Origin: Balaenoptera acutorostrata | Lineage: Eukaryota; Chordata; Mammalia; Artiodactyla; Balaenopteridae | NCBI RefSeq assembly: GCF_949987535.1 | Contig: NC_080073.1 | Span: 27,338,116 to 27,402,115, forward strand | Direction: 5' to 3' | Length of the DNA: 64,000 nt | In this document: in pieces, positions 1 to 11,284 of the stretch | How the letters are laid out: every line of letters starts with the position of its first letter | Position numbering within the stretch: the first letter of the stretch is position 1 | Translations under genes and position numbers: made by a program | Notes under the pieces: model-generated | The model's database searches: none | What the model was told of the DNA's origin: nothing | Seen by the model: only the letters and a program-made list of their open reading frames with translations

Positions 1-362
1 TAACACATATATGTAGAATCTAGAAAAATGGTATAGATGATCTTATTTGAAAAGCAGAAATAAAGACACAGACGTAGAGAACAAATGTATGGATACCATA
101 AGGGAAGGGGGGGGTGGGAGGAATTGGGAGATTGGGATTGACATATATATACTACTGATACTATGTATAAAATAGATAACTAATGAGAACCTACTGTATA
201 GCACAGGGAACTCTACTTAATGCACTGTGGTGTCCTAAATGGGAAGGAAATCCAAAAAAGAGGGGATATATGTATATGTATAGCTGATTCATTCTGCTGT
301 ACAGTAGAAACTAACACAATGTTGTAAAGCAACTATAATAAGAATTAATTTTTTTAAAAAAG
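1..362 (+). mobile_element. L1 3' end (truncated by window start)
   Basis: The segment carries the typical cetartiodactyl L1 3' landmarks in order: GGGAGATTGGGATTGACAT, AGATAACTAATGAGAACC, GCTGATTCATTCTGCTGTAC, AACACAATGTTGTAAAGC, then an A-rich tail near 345-362. The 5' side lies outside the window. Confidence 0.85.
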
Positions 363-1230
363 AAATACTCAGATGGAATGAAACTGAGAATTCCTAAAAC
401 TGCATATGTTAAAATTTGATATTGCCTAAAAATGGATGGGAAATATCAATAACATCTTCTTGACAAAATTTAGATTTTGCAGAAGTTGGCCCAGGAAAAT
501 GAGCCTTAGCAGCAATAATGGCCAATGAGAAAATTCACTCTGGCAAAAAACTCTTTGAAGTCATTGTGGAAAAAAATCTGATAAAAGAAGCAAATGTTTA
601 TGAAGGTTCAAAAGAAATGAGCTCACCCCTATGAATATCATTTTGATAAAACTGAAAATGGAAAAATTGGAGATGATTCTCTTGTGCTGGATAGAAATTT
701 GATTAAGGAATTAAATTTTCTTAATGTCATTTACCCGAGAAACTATTGCCTTGATAAAGATTCTCCAGTGTTGATTTAAATCTGATTAATGTTTGTAATC
801 AAAATATTTGTGGCATTGAAATGGCAGGGTCAAACTTTGGGGTCAAAATGTCTTGTTCCCCGATAGGCCCATTTTATGCAATAATACAACCATGAACAGA
901 ACTGTCTTGAAAGTGCAAGAATTAATTGCTGTTCCAGAAGTTAAAGGCCCACTGAAATAATTCTTAATTTCAAAGTTCTTGATTTGAAAAACTGATCACT
1001 TCGGACTGTAGCCTTTGCTGTCGCACTTAAGACTGTAAATATTAGAGAGGAAATATTCCAGCATCTTATTCAGGAAGAGTTGCAGGTTCCTTGCCTGAGC
1101 AAGGACAATTTCTGAATTAGTGTCATCTGAATGAGTGCCTTTTCACCTGGAAACAGTTCTCTCTTAAATGTGTTTGTTCTCATGGTTTGTTTTTTTTTTT
1201 TTTAATTGTATTTGGTTGCATTTGGGGTTA
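363..1230. other. Intronic sequence, family not recognised; short coding-like stretches
   Basis: No known repeat was recognised. On the + strand there are short open stretches in changing frames (for example around 590-780 and 960-1120), broken by stops and apparent frame changes. This could be a decayed processed pseudogene or an old transposon, but no protein family could be named. A T-run occupies about 1189-1204. Confidence 0.3.
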
Positions 1231-1264
1231 ATATTAGTCCAATTTGACTCTACTTTGATCTCTA

Positions 1265-1470
1265 AATTCAGTAATATGCTCTGCCAGTTACTGGTTGTAT
1301 GGCCTTAAACAAGGTACTTAATCTTGTTAATCTTGTTTCCTCAATCATAAATGAGAGCAGTAACACACCATAGGGTTATTGTGAAGATTAAGTGAGAGGA
1401 AGATTTTAATACTTTGGTTTAAAGTAGATGCTCAAATTGTAGTCTTTACTATCACCACTATCATTAGTAT
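1265..1470 (+). repeat. MIR SINE relic
   Basis: The order matches MIR: GCTCTGCCAGTTACTGG, a GGCCTTAAACAAGGTACTTAATC core, a TCAATCATAAATGAG stretch, AGGGTTATTGTGAAGATTAAG, and ends with GATGCTCAAAT. It is highly diverged. Confidence 0.7.
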
Positions 1471-1489
1471 ATTTCATATTTTCTATGCT

Positions 1490-2180
1490 CAGCACGTAAT
1501 TACTCTAGCTGTTTGGTTTGAATGATTTGTTCCCCAATTAGGATGAACATTTTCCGAGACAAGGGTTAGGCTCTCTTCCTTTATTCGTTTTTTATATTCC
1601 TCCTCATCAGTCATCAGAGTCCTAGCAAAAAAAAACAAAACAGCTAGCTTACCCAGACTGGGTAATTGAGGCGTGCTGAATGAAGGGGTTTTTTGAAAAA
1701 GAGTGGGCAGAAAAAGGGAAACCCATAAGGGATGAAGGAACAGGGAGACCAGAGTGCCCAGAGCCTGAAGAGGCAGGGGAGGAGGGCCACCCAACAAGAG
1801 CTTTAGATAGAGAAGTACCAAACTGCTATCTGACAGGAAGGGAGCCACTAGGATAAATACCCCAACCTCTCTCTCATCCCACCCTCTGATCTCTTGGTGG
1901 TGCCTCTCATTGGCTGAACCCAACAGAAAGCCAGTAGACACGGAAGCTGATTAAGACCATGTAGAAATGACATCCCTAAGACAAAGCAGGGATGAGAAAG
2001 GAGATTGAGTGGATCTGAGAAGTAAACTGCTTCTCTGGGCTCAGTCATTTAACATAGCGGGTTTACATACAAAGTGTGCCGATAAATGTTTGTGGAAGGA
2101 AAGGAAAAGAAAACTGATGGGAGGTGGTTCATAAAATGTTGAAAATTCATCTTTAATGTAGGTTGAGAAAGATTCTTCCT
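1490..2180. other. Intronic sequence, no recognised feature
   Basis: No repeat, exon or RNA gene was recognised. The longest minus-strand frame here (1489-1941) is hydrophobic and low in complexity, with no family resemblance, and is treated as chance. Confidence 0.4.
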
Positions 2181-2189
2181 CATAGCATA

Positions 2190-2400
2190 GTAGTTTGGAG
2201 GTAAGGTTTGGAATCCCACCAACCCCAGTTTGAATCATGCCTGTCGCCCTTCCTAACTGTAGGATTGAGGGCAGTTACCAAATGACTCAGTCACTTTCTT
2301 CCTTTGAGAGAGAAAGATGAGGTTAATATCTACTCCATAGGCTGCTTTTGAGGAGGAAATGAGATGATATTTATAGTATGCCTGGCACAGAAAAATTCTG
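2190..2400 (+). repeat. MIR SINE relic
   Basis: A diverged MIR: a GTTTGAATCATGCC stretch, CAGTTACCAAATGACTCAG, a GAGATGATATTTATAGTATGC end and CCTGGCACAG. Confidence 0.6.
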
Positions 2401-2424
2401 AAAGCATATTAGCAAGTGAATTCT

Positions 2425-2636
2425 CAGTATTAGGGGCAGTTTTGCCCCTCAGGCATCACTCTGCAACATCAAAAGATGTTTTTGGTCGTAACAACTGAGG
2501 TGCTTTTGGCATCTAGTGGTAGAAGCCACAGATACTACTAAACCTTCTTCTTTGCCCAGGACAGCCCTCCCCGACAAAGAATTATCTGACCCCAAATGTC
2601 AGTAGTTCCAAGGTTCAGAAATCCTGGCCTAGAAGG
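2425..2636 (-). mobile_element. MER20-type hAT (Charlie) nonautonomous DNA transposon
   Basis: Landmarks are GGGGCAGTTTTGCCCCTCAG, TTTTTGGTCGTAACAACTGAGG, GGCATCTAGTGGTAGA, CAGGACAGCCCTCCCCGAC, AAAGAATTATCTGACCCCAA and the end GTTCAGAAATCCTGG. The length of about 210 bp fits the family. Orientation is relative to the copy at 4022; MER20 orientation is conventional. Confidence 0.75.
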
Positions 2637-2879
2637 TTTTCATCTCTGTATATCCATCTTTGGGCCTCTGTGTTATTTGATACTGGTTCTTAAGACCCAT
2701 AAATGCTACTGCCTTGTTCATTCTCAGTCAATTTGAGATTTCTGTCCTCCTCCTTCCATAAAAAGATGAGGTGGCATTATGTACATAGCACTTCAACACT
2801 CGGTAACTTTGTCCTTCACTATGTTAAGTGAATAAATAAATAAAGGATAGATAGATAAATAAGGAAAAAAATAGAAATC

Positions 2880-3180
2880 ACTGTGATATGTCGTGACCCG
2901 AACTACAGCTACCCAGTATTAAAGCACTTATGTCAAATTCGCGTTATAGACTTGTAAGGCGGTAACAATACAGAGCTATTTCTAGGGGCATTTCAAATCA
3001 CCAGGGGGCAGTCTGTTGGAACATATTGTTATTTCTGAGCTGTAATCTCCGGGTGAGGCTCTTTTCTATAGGAAACAAAAGCCACAGACTCATAAAACTA
3101 ATGAGCCTGAAATAGATTAAACATCATCTTAAATAAGGACCGCCCTTAAGCCTAGTTTGACTGTGTTATTTTCTCTATCC
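2880..3180. promoter_or_regulatory. Repeat-free block with a CTCF-like motif (candidate regulatory DNA)
   Basis: This stretch lacks recognisable repeats and contains several unusual CpGs for an intron, plus TCACCAGGGGGCAG at 2998-3011, close to the CTCF core CCACCAGGGGGC. Regulatory function is inferred only. Confidence 0.35.
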
Positions 3181-3479
3181 CTTTTCTCTCTCCTTCAGCT
3201 CAGTGCCATTCTATCCAGAGTTGTTGCCCCTGGCAACAGTAGACTTTCTTCCCAAGAAAGTTGAGGTTATTAAAGCAGAATGCCCCTCGACCTCGAGATG
3301 GCTCTGGGGCTTCACTCTGTTTCATTTCCTCCAATCTCAAAGGAAGAGTGGTCCTCCCAGCCCTCCACTGCATTCATTCATCAGTTTCCACTCCAGTCCT
3401 CAGCTAAGGCAGAACAAGCATACAACCTGCTGTGGGATGGAGCATTAACGAAGTAAGCAAGCAAATTAATAAGTACCAA

Positions 3480-3840
3480 TTGTGACCAGGGCTGTTAAAG
3501 AAGCAGAGGCATGACTGATAACAAAACCAGAGTCCTCCTTCTGCAATCTGATCAAGGGAAGGGCTCTTTGAGGAGATAATATATAAGGTGAGGCAAGAAG
3601 GAAGAGAAGGGGCTTTCCAAGTGCAAGGCAGGGGAAGGGCCTCTAGGAAAGGGACTGGCATGTGCAAAGGCCCCCCAGGCAGGAAAGAGTTGGGTGTGTT
3701 CAGGGAATAAACATTGATGAGTGAGGCTTCTCTGGTAAGAGGATATGGGACAAGAGCAGCTGGAGAAGAGAGCGGGGTCTGTGAGGTGCTTGAAATTATT
3801 CTGAAAGCAGTGGGAAAATGGAAGTATTTTTTAAACTGGG
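3480..3840 (-). repeat. LINE2 (L2) relic
   Basis: It resembles L2 3' sequence in antisense: AGGCAGGGGAAGGGCC, GGCATGTGCAAAGGCCCC, AGGCAGGAAAG, and GAGAGCGGGGTCTGTGAGG. It is highly diverged and the borders are approximate. Confidence 0.55.
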
Positions 3841-3859
3841 CAGAGACTTGATGTTTGTT

Positions 3860-4019
3860 ACCACTGTGTGCATTTTCTATGGGCTAAGAGCACTTTATAC
3901 GTAGATGGTAACTCAATACATCCATTTGGTGAGAAAAGACCTATGATTATACCCATTTTACAGATGAGAAAACAGAGGCATGGGGAACTTAAGAAACCAA
4001 AGGTCATATAGCTATACAC
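3860..4019 (-). repeat. MIR SINE relic
   Basis: It carries antisense MIR landmarks: CATTTTACAGATGAGAAAAC, AGAGGCATGGGGAACTTAAG and AAGGTCATATAGCTA. Confidence 0.75.
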
Positions 4020-4021
4020 CA

Positions 4022-4238
4022 GCGTTTCTCAACCTCACCACTATTGACACCTGCAACAGGGGCTAGAGTGTTGATTGTAGGATGTTTAACAGTAACCCTG
4101 CCCTCTCTCCACCAGACGCTAGTAGCAACCTCCCTTCTCCCTCTGGTTGTGACAACCAAAACATGTCCAGACCTCGTCAGATGTCCCTTAGCAGGGAGGG
4201 GACCAAAATATTCCCCCAGGTTGAGAACCCCTGCTTTA
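4022..4238 (+). mobile_element. MER20-type hAT nonautonomous DNA transposon
   Basis: It runs from GCGTTTCTCAACCTC to GGTTGAGAACCCCTGC, giving recognisable terminal inverted repeats. Between them are ACTATTGACA, GTAGGATGTTTAACAG, GGTTGTGACAACCAAAACAT and AGATGTCCCTTAGCAG. Length is about 217 bp. It lies opposite in orientation to the copy 1.4 kb upstream. Confidence 0.8.
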
Positions 4239-4969
4239 GAGAAAGAGAAAAAAATTAAATGCCCGCCAATCCCATCACCCAGTCATGCCTCCATTGATGT
4301 CTTCTGTGCTCCTCTCTAAGCTTTCCCTTCATTTGCTTCAAAACATCGTTCTTGCCAAGGTCAGCCACCTCTGAGCAATGGTTGCTTCCTTCCCCAGCTA
4401 GTGGGTACTTAAACCCCATGGACCTACCCATTCGTAAACTACCCAGCGAGAGTAGTGATGTGGAGTTGTGTGGCTCAGCTTTCCTGGGCAGCGAAACAGA
4501 CTTGGAAGGTGGAAGGATGGGATGTGCTGAAGGAGGCCACTGTTGCCCGCCTCACAGCCACTCCCCGTTGATGAGGGATCTTCTTGCTCATCTCAGAAGC
4601 CCACTCAGCACTACTGGGTGACCCTGGGGCAGTGCCACCACCAGCTCAGAACTAGTGCCTCCTAGTAATGCAGGGTACAGCTGGTGAAGACCTAGTTTGG
4701 GGACCCAAGAATGGTAGGAAAGAGAAGGACGGAAAAATGGAAAAAATGATATACCATTGTGATATACCATTAGCTTCAGATTCTTGATTTGAAAAGTGTG
4801 ATGGTCTAACATTATGAGCGTCACTTAATAAGTGTCCATAAGTATTTGTTGGTTTATTCAAGTTATTCAATATCTGGAATGTCAAGGGGGTGTCTTGATC
4901 CCTTTTCATTTTAAAACCATCCTCCTCACCCAAGTTACCTAACTCTACCCCCAGCGAAGTACAGCAGTT
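4239..4969. other. Intronic sequence, no recognised feature
   Basis: Nothing was recognised apart from a small local duplication, GATATACCATTGTGATATAC near 4749-4768. Confidence 0.4.
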
Positions 4970-5340
4970 AAAGACTTGCTGATTCATTCAATGAAAATAT
5001 GTTGGTTGTCTATCATGGGCTGGGAAACACTTTCTCTGTCCTCGTGGAGTTTAAGGTGTAGTAGAAGAGAAAGAAACCCATCAAAGGATCACATGAATAA
5101 ATGTCAAATGACAACTCTGACCACCACTTTGAAGGGGAAGGTGCTTCGTACCTATTAGGAGGCCTAGGGGGGTTTGACCTAGCCTTGGAGTAAGGAGAGT
5201 AGAAAACTTCTCAGTGGATGCAAAGGCCGTTCAGAGATAGGATGAATGAGTAGAAGTGAATTAAGTGAAGTTAGAGGCACGGGAGGCACTCCAGGCAGAG
5301 AGTAAAGCATGTGCAAAGGCCCAGCAGACCAGATGAGTTT
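4970..5340 (-). repeat. LINE2 (L2) relic
   Basis: It reads as antisense L2 3' end: GATTCATTCAATGAAAATAT, TCTCTGTCCTCGTGGAGTTT, then CACTCCAGGCAGAGAG and GCATGTGCAAAGGCCC near 5285-5322. Confidence 0.65.
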
Positions 5341-5764
5341 ATCTCGAGAAGCCCAGGATCATGTGTTTCACAGCTATGTGCGTTTGTATGTGTGCATGTG
5401 TGTTTTAATATGGCATCACTGGCCACTGCCCACACTGCACACCAGGTTAACAACCAAAGTTTGGCTCAACTTCATGTGTTCTGTAGTTGAATCATATTTA
5501 AGGTCCATGTATGTGTATTATTTGCTTACAGAGAATAGACTTCTGCTGTTTAGCTCAGCTTTGGAAGCAAATATCTGAATCTTTGTCTTTATGAATGCCT
5601 CACTGAATAGAAGCCGGAAAGTAACGTGTTAATACAAGCAAAGTGAGACCAAAGAGTGATGCCTACAGGACTGTGTCCAAAAAAAAAATAATAATAATAA
5701 CTCTAAAGAGAGGAAAATCAAGAGCCAGGAGAATCTAGACAGGCCAGATGATCAAAACTGGAAG
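5341..5764. other. Intronic sequence, no recognised feature
   Basis: Nothing was recognised apart from an AATAATAATAA run near 5688-5699. Confidence 0.4.
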
Positions 5765-6000
5765 TAGTATGACACTGTGGAAAGAACTTAAATTTTAAGG
5801 TCAGACTCAGCCAGATTCAAAACTCAGCTTCACTTCCCATGCAACTCTGAACAAATTGCGTCACTTGTCTCAGCCTGTTTTCTTATCTGTAAAATGGGGC
5901 GATGATACCTACTTCACTGGGTTACTGTGAGGAGTAAGTACGATTGGTGAAAAACACCTGGCACATTGTTGGTGAAAAATAAATGGTAGCTACCGTTATT
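5765..6000 (+). repeat. MIR SINE relic
   Basis: Sense MIR: GGTCAGACTCAGCCAGATTC, CTTATCTGTAAAATGGGG, a CACTGGGTTACTGTGAGGA stretch and CACCTGGCACATTG. Confidence 0.8.
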
Positions 6001-6429
6001 ATGATTAATGTGATAAAGTTGGGTTTTAAACACTGAACCACAGATTTCATTTAGAGCTTCCTGGTGTCCATAGCAAAACAGGAAATTTACATGATTGATA
6101 GTGTCAATGAAGTAAAAGCATAGAAATTCCTTGGGCAAGATTATCTGGGAAGTTAGGCATGAAAGAAATGTCTTATACAGGTCTTCACTGAGACCTCACT
6201 GGGTAACATCATTCCCGTGGCAAATAAACATAAACTCTATGCATTTATTCCTTCTTTAGTATTTCAGAGTAAGCCAAAGAACATTTGTTGGCAGGAATTG
6301 TTTTTAATTCAGCCTTATATCTGCCAAAAAAATTCTTGAATTGGTGGCATTTACTAAATAGATCATCTATTTTTTTATTGTTTTATAGGCACACATTTCA
6401 GTAGTGTTCACGAAGCACTATCCCTTGGT
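6001..6429. other. Intronic sequence, no recognised feature
   Basis: AT-rich intron with no repeat landmark or splice-bounded open frame recognised. Confidence 0.4.
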
Positions 6430-6595
6430 TAAACCCCCACGTTAAGTCTTAGAGGTATGTGTTATAATGCCCATGCTACAGATAAGGAAATTAGGTTCAC
6501 ATTCCAAGGTTAGTCACAGAGATGGATGTAGGACTTGAACCAAGGTCCATGTAACTCATTCGATTCCATTCTAATCCTGTACCCTAGCCTGCCAC
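6430..6595 (-). repeat. MIR SINE relic
   Basis: Antisense MIR: GCCCATGCTACAGATAAGG, TTAGTCACAGAGATGG and GGACTTGAACCAAGGTCC. Confidence 0.65.
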
Positions 6596-6689
6596 CTTCA
6601 CAAAGACACCTAGGCTTCGTGTTTCCCCTGACAAAGGGCTTTGTATAAAAATAGACAGAAAATGAAATTGGGGGTTCTAGGTGTAAAAT

Positions 6690-7140
6690 TGTTTTATTAC
6701 TAAGACATCAAAGAAGAATGTTTTATAAATGAGTTTTCTGGGAGCGATGTTTTAATCTTTTTGTTGCTGTTGTTCTGGTTTATTCCAAATCATTTGAAAC
6801 TAAAATGACACAGATTAAAAAGGATATTAACAAACACATTCAGCAAGATCATGGCAGTGCAATATATGCACCAAATTGCCTGGATGGCTCTGTTTTGAAC
6901 TCTGTGTATTCAAAACAAGCAGAAGTAAAGGAACCTGTTTATATTAACGAGGAAAATGCAAATCTGCAATTTGTAACCTAAATGTAATTCTGTATTTAGT
7001 CAGGTTAATTCATGTCCAGTAAACACACTCAAAGTTACCTGGCATTTAAAATATTTACCCAGTTAATTATATTCCCATTTATCTACATGATTCTGAGTGA
7101 AAACAGAATACATTAGTTATAGTCATATATTAAACTCAAA
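6690..7140. promoter_or_regulatory. Repeat-free AT-rich block, candidate conserved noncoding element
   Basis: No repeat was recognised in about 450 bp. It holds several homeodomain-type TAAT motifs (for example TGTAATTCTG and GTTAATTCATG near 6980-7015) and an octamer-like ATGCAAAT at 6957-6964. The evidence is composition and motif content only, with no alignment. Confidence 0.3.
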
Positions 7141-7705
7141 TGATGAGAGCCTTCATAGGGAGTGGTACCCCTGAGTCACATAAGGAGTTTCACTTTGGCT
7201 AAAGACCTTAATACTATAGGCTTTCAACATTTTCTTCTCTCCGAAGAATGATGATGAAGAGGATGATACTCAAGAACTGTGAAGGGTCTGAGATTTTACT
7301 CTGCTTGCAAAAGCTAACAAGTTAACTTGCCAGAGAATCACAGATGCTGGCAGAGGACTCAAAACTCCTGTGGCAGGGACCACGGGCTTTCCCACTCACG
7401 GCACAGCCTGGAGCCTGTGCTTCCTTCCTGTTTACAGCGGTTCTCCATGTTCCCCACGTCCCGTGGGGCCACAGGGAGGAGCCCAGGTAGATATCGCATA
7501 TTCAGTGGGTCTGCACTGAGGTTAGGAGACTCCAATTTTATATGGGTGCTGCTAGCAAACCTGCCCGGTTTTTGTCCTGGAGGGAGACTATTATCTTTAT
7601 AATCTTGGTGGGAAACAAATCTTTCCTCTGCCCTGTAGAGAAACCCTATCTCTGTCTTCCAAAAATGTTTGACATATAAACAAACTTGAAAGGATAATCA
7701 AGAAG
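7141..7705. other. Intronic sequence, no recognised feature
   Basis: Moderately GC-rich intron. The 91-codon + frame at 7327-7602 has no family resemblance and no ATG context, so it is treated as chance. Confidence 0.4.
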
Positions 7706-7720
7706 AAAAGCTGTCACAAG

Positions 7721-8045
7721 GGGGACTTCCCTGGTGGCGCAGTGGTTAAGAATCCGCCGCCTGCTAATGCAGGGAATACGGGTTCGAGCCCTGCTCAGGG
7801 AAGATCCCACATGCCGCGGAGCAACTGAGCCCGTGCGCCACAACCACTGAGCCTGCACTCTGGAGCCTGTGAGCCACAACTACTGAGCCCGTGTGCCTGG
7901 AGCCCGTGCTCCGCAACAGGAGAAGCCACTACAGTGAGAAGCCCGCGCACCGCAACGAAGAGTAGCCCTGCTTGCTGCAACTAGAGAAAGCCCGAGCACG
8001 GCAACGAAGACCCAATGCAGCCAAAAATAGAGAGAGAGAAAAAAA
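7721..8045 (+). mobile_element. CHR-type tRNA-Glu SINE with 15-bp target-site duplication
   Basis: The tRNA-like head has a Pol III A box (TGGCGCAGTGG) and B box (GGTTCGAGCCC), followed by the long cetacean CHR body and an A-rich end. AAAAGCTGTCACAAG flanks it at 7706-7720 and 8046-8060, giving exact borders. Confidence 0.95.
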
Positions 8046-8099
8046 AAAAGCTGTCACAAGAATTTTAACAACGTCATGGAGGATTATTTCCCTATCATG

Positions 8100-8340
8100 A
8101 TGATGGTGGTGGCGTGGTGGTGGCTTACATTTATTGGCTCCCATTTCCCAGACCTTGGGCCAAGCCCATGTCTCATTCAATCCTCATTTCAACCCTAGAA
8201 GTAAACAGTATATTATCCACATTTATACATAAGCACAGTGGAGACTCAGAGATATTTAGCAGCTTTCTCAGGGTTACATACACAGAAAGTGGCAAAGCCA
8301 ACTCTTGAATGCAGGTCTCTTTAACTCCAGAATCTGTGGA
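8100..8340 (-). repeat. MIR SINE relic
   Basis: Antisense MIR: TGTCTCATTCAATCCTCATT, CTCAGGGTTACATACACAG, AAGTGGCAAAGCCAACTC and the TTGAATGCAGGTCTC end. Confidence 0.65.
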
Positions 8341-9000
8341 ATTAAGGAATCCTGATGTTATCTTGCTGCTTCACAAAATATACTTACATCTAAATATTTG
8401 CCATAGAGGAGATAAGTTATTATATAAAATAGAAAGATTTTAGATTGGGTCTGTAAAGGTATAACCTTTTTTCCTTACCAGGATGTCAAGAGAGTGTTTC
8501 ACAAGTGAACTTATTGGGAGAGTAAATGACAGAACCCAGATTTCAACCTAGGAAATCTGTCTGCAGAGTTGGAACACTTCGCCATGAGGCTAGATGATCA
8601 ACAGTGGACAGATAACCCTCAGTTACAAAAGCCAGAGTTCACAGTTAACTCTGGGCAACTACCCACCTTATTTGATGCTTTAACCTTCTATTTAAGAAAT
8701 GCACAGGCCCTCAAAGCATGAGGGGAAAGTGTTGTCAGTAATGGTGTACTACCTGTGCATCACTCTTCTTCTCCTGGAGAACATGGGCAATTTAGCAACA
8801 CATGACCCGCATGGGCTGTCCAGAGATGGACCATCGTAGTAGGATGCTGGAAAATGACAAGCAGCCGCAACTTACCAGGTAGTCCTGTAGGGTAGCACCA
8901 TCAGTGACTGGTGAAGTTAATGCCAGAATAGCTTATGTCTAGAGAGACTTGTGGATTCTCCATCAGCGCCTGAGAGATTCTGACACTTTAAGAGCCAGGA
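8341..9000. other. Intronic sequence, mostly unrecognised
   Basis: A weak MIR-like piece sits around 8500-8600 (GACAGAACCCAGATTTCAAC). Nothing else was recognised. Confidence 0.35.
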
Positions 9001-9002
9001 CA

Positions 9003-9200
9003 GGTTCATTCATTCATTCATTCTTTCAACAAATTCTTAAAGTAGGTGTATCATGTGTGAGATTTTTGGTTCTAGTCTGGGGTAAATACTGACAAGCAAG
9101 AATTATTAGAATACAAAATGATACATTCCGTCAAGGAGCTATGTGGAAAGTTTAATGGAAGAAGACAGGGAAAAGTAGCTAACATATCCCAGGGCCATTG
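9003..9200 (-). repeat. L2 relic with ATTC repeat end
   Basis: TTCATTCATTCATTCATTC then TTTCAACAAATTCTTAAAG is the antisense L2 3' terminus, followed by diverged L2 sequence. Confidence 0.6.
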
Positions 9201-9289
9201 TGGGCAGCTTCACATGGGTAACACCTGGGTTGAGCTTTAAAAAAAATGGGTAGAAATTTGATATCTCTGTTCATATTCATTTCACTTAT

Positions 9290-9440
9290 CTCAATTTGTA
9301 ATGTTTAATTTATTCAACCCTTCCTTGTATATTGTCTGTCTCCCACGTCTGTCTTACCCACTTTTGTATTCACAGTCCCAAGAATACTGCCAGAAACAGG
9401 GTAGATGCTCAGTATTTGTTGAACGGGTGAATAAGTGTTA
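9290..9440 (+). repeat. L2 relic
   Basis: Sense L2 3' end: ATTGTCTGTCTCCCACG, ATTCACAGTCCCAAGAATA, and GATGCTCAGTATTTGTTGAA. Confidence 0.65.
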
Positions 9441-9604
9441 AACATTAAATTTTGCTTGTATTCTTCAAGATGGTGTACAAAAATTACACATGTGCATTTT
9501 GTACTCCAGAAGATTCTTTTGTTGTAAGTAACTTTCAGGAAACCTTTAAATTTGCCTTCATGACAATATCTCTCTTCCATACAAGACAGGAGACAAAGTG
9601 GGGT

Positions 9605-9720
9605 GAGAGTTGATTGAGTCATGAAATGTTTTTTGAGCGTCTACTATCAGTACATCCAAAGTGCTGGATGTTAATCAGTCATGTAGAAGCCAAAAACTTG
9701 ATCCCTATTCCTGAGAAATC
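9605..9720 (-). repeat. L2 relic
   Basis: A diverged antisense L2 3' end: TTTTTTGAGCGTCTACTATC and GATCCCTATTCCTGAG. Confidence 0.45.
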
Positions 9721-10640
9721 AAACATAGCCATGGGACACAGTTTGTGGGCACACTGTATAAGAAAGAACAAAATAAAGAGGCATAACTGAAAAAAAAAAA
9801 GAAGTGTGGAGTTAAAAGGCTATTTCTTAGACTTTCCCTGAATAGAACCTCAGTACCTCGAATTTTGATTTTCTGGGAGGAAGACTTATGGGTTGGATAA
9901 TACAGATCAACTCTGTACATTATTCATTTCCCCACACTCTTTCTCATCCCCATCTTCCTTTTATTTTTCTCTTAGAATAAAGGAAAAATTTTGCAATTGA
10001 TGAAATTATAAATATAAGCATGCTTACAGTTTAAAAAATAAGTTATGCTTAGAAATATCCTAGTGTATATTTAGTTAGTAGGTGATTACTAATTAGTAAA
10101 TTATTGAAAACTAGTGGTTTCTTAGCAATGGGTTGTTTATCCAAAGAATTTCTGTCACACATCTTTTCGATTCTAATGTTCCCTCCATTTATTCAAGTTT
10201 TATTTTTTCTCTGCAGCACTAAAGCAGGCAAGTTTATTAAGTAGTCTAGCTTATTCTCATGTATGCTGATCCTGAGTGGTTATAAAATATTTATGCAGGT
10301 CATTTAAGTTGAATCAGAAATGGTTTCCAATCAAAATGGAATCATCTCTTAGCTTAAGCAAATGATGCCAGTATAAAAAAAAAAAGAAAAAGAAAAAGAG
10401 TTGCAATTATGCCCATGCCTAGACAATAGACATACTCTTTGTTATAGGCCTTCTGCAGGGGGGAAAAAAAATTCAATGTCTTTTTAACCCAGCATTTGTA
10501 TTCTTATGTAACTCCTTCCTTCCTCTTTCTCTTAAGTTGACCAAATGTGAATTACTGCCCTTTGGGAGCTCAAGGAAAGGAAATTTTGAGGTTGCTTTTT
10601 AAAAATCTAAATAATTTAATAGCTTCCCTGGAGATTTTAC
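9721..10640. other. AT-rich intronic sequence, no recognised feature
   Basis: The region is AT-rich with short A-runs (for example 9790-9801 and 10374-10399). No family was recognised. Confidence 0.35.
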
Positions 10641-10649
10641 TCTCTGAAT

Positions 10650-11150
10650 AAAACCCTCAATAGTTCCCCCTTGCTTATAGGATCAAGTTCAAGCTTTTTA
10701 GCACATGATTCATGACCATCCATGATCTGGCCCATGCCATCCGTTCCTCACACCTCACCATCTAATATTTAACCACTTAAGAGTTTTGCCACCATCATGA
10801 TTTCTGTAGCCTTGTTCATGCGCTTGCCTCTATCTGGAATGCCTGTTGCAGTTTTCTTTACTTGACTGTCTCCCACTTGTCTTTAAAACACCAGCTCCTC
10901 TTTCACACCCTACAGGAAGTCTCCTCCCCAACTCCCCCACTGCAGTGGTTTGGCTAAGAGTCCCTGTGTCTCCTTAATACCAGTGGTAGACAGAAGCTTC
11001 TGTTGAAATCATCTACGCACATCTGCCACGCCTAGCAGACTAAAAGTTCCACAAGGGCCAGAATGTGTTTTATTCATCTTTGTGCACCAATGTCTGGCAC
11101 TTTGTAGGTACTCAAAAAACGTTTGTTGAGTGAATAAATGAATGAATGAG
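10650..11150 (+). repeat. L2 LINE relic, long 3' portion
   Basis: The sense L2 order is well kept: a CCATGATCTGGCCCATGCC stretch, CCTCACACCTCACCATC, TATCTGGAATGCCTGTTGC, the TACAGGAAGTCTCCTCCCC core, TCTTTGTGCACCAATGTCTG and GTTTGTTGAGTGAATAAATG. Confidence 0.8.
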
Positions 11151-11284
11151 GGCCCGTGAGGAAGAACTTGAGATGGGAAGTCAGTGAGGCAGAGAAGACC
11201 TTGAGAATTCAATTCTAGGGAGGCAAGAAGACAAGTGTGGGGGATACAGCTAATGCGGAGAGGAGTACATGTATGTATTTGTTG

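Noticed and set aside
1489..1941. Minus-strand 150-codon frame
   Set aside because: Low-complexity hydrophobic sequence, no domain, no promoter or splice context.
7721..7800. tRNA gene
   Set aside because: The A and B boxes belong to SINE heads derived from tRNA-Glu. There is no complete cloverleaf, and a SINE body and duplicated flanks follow.
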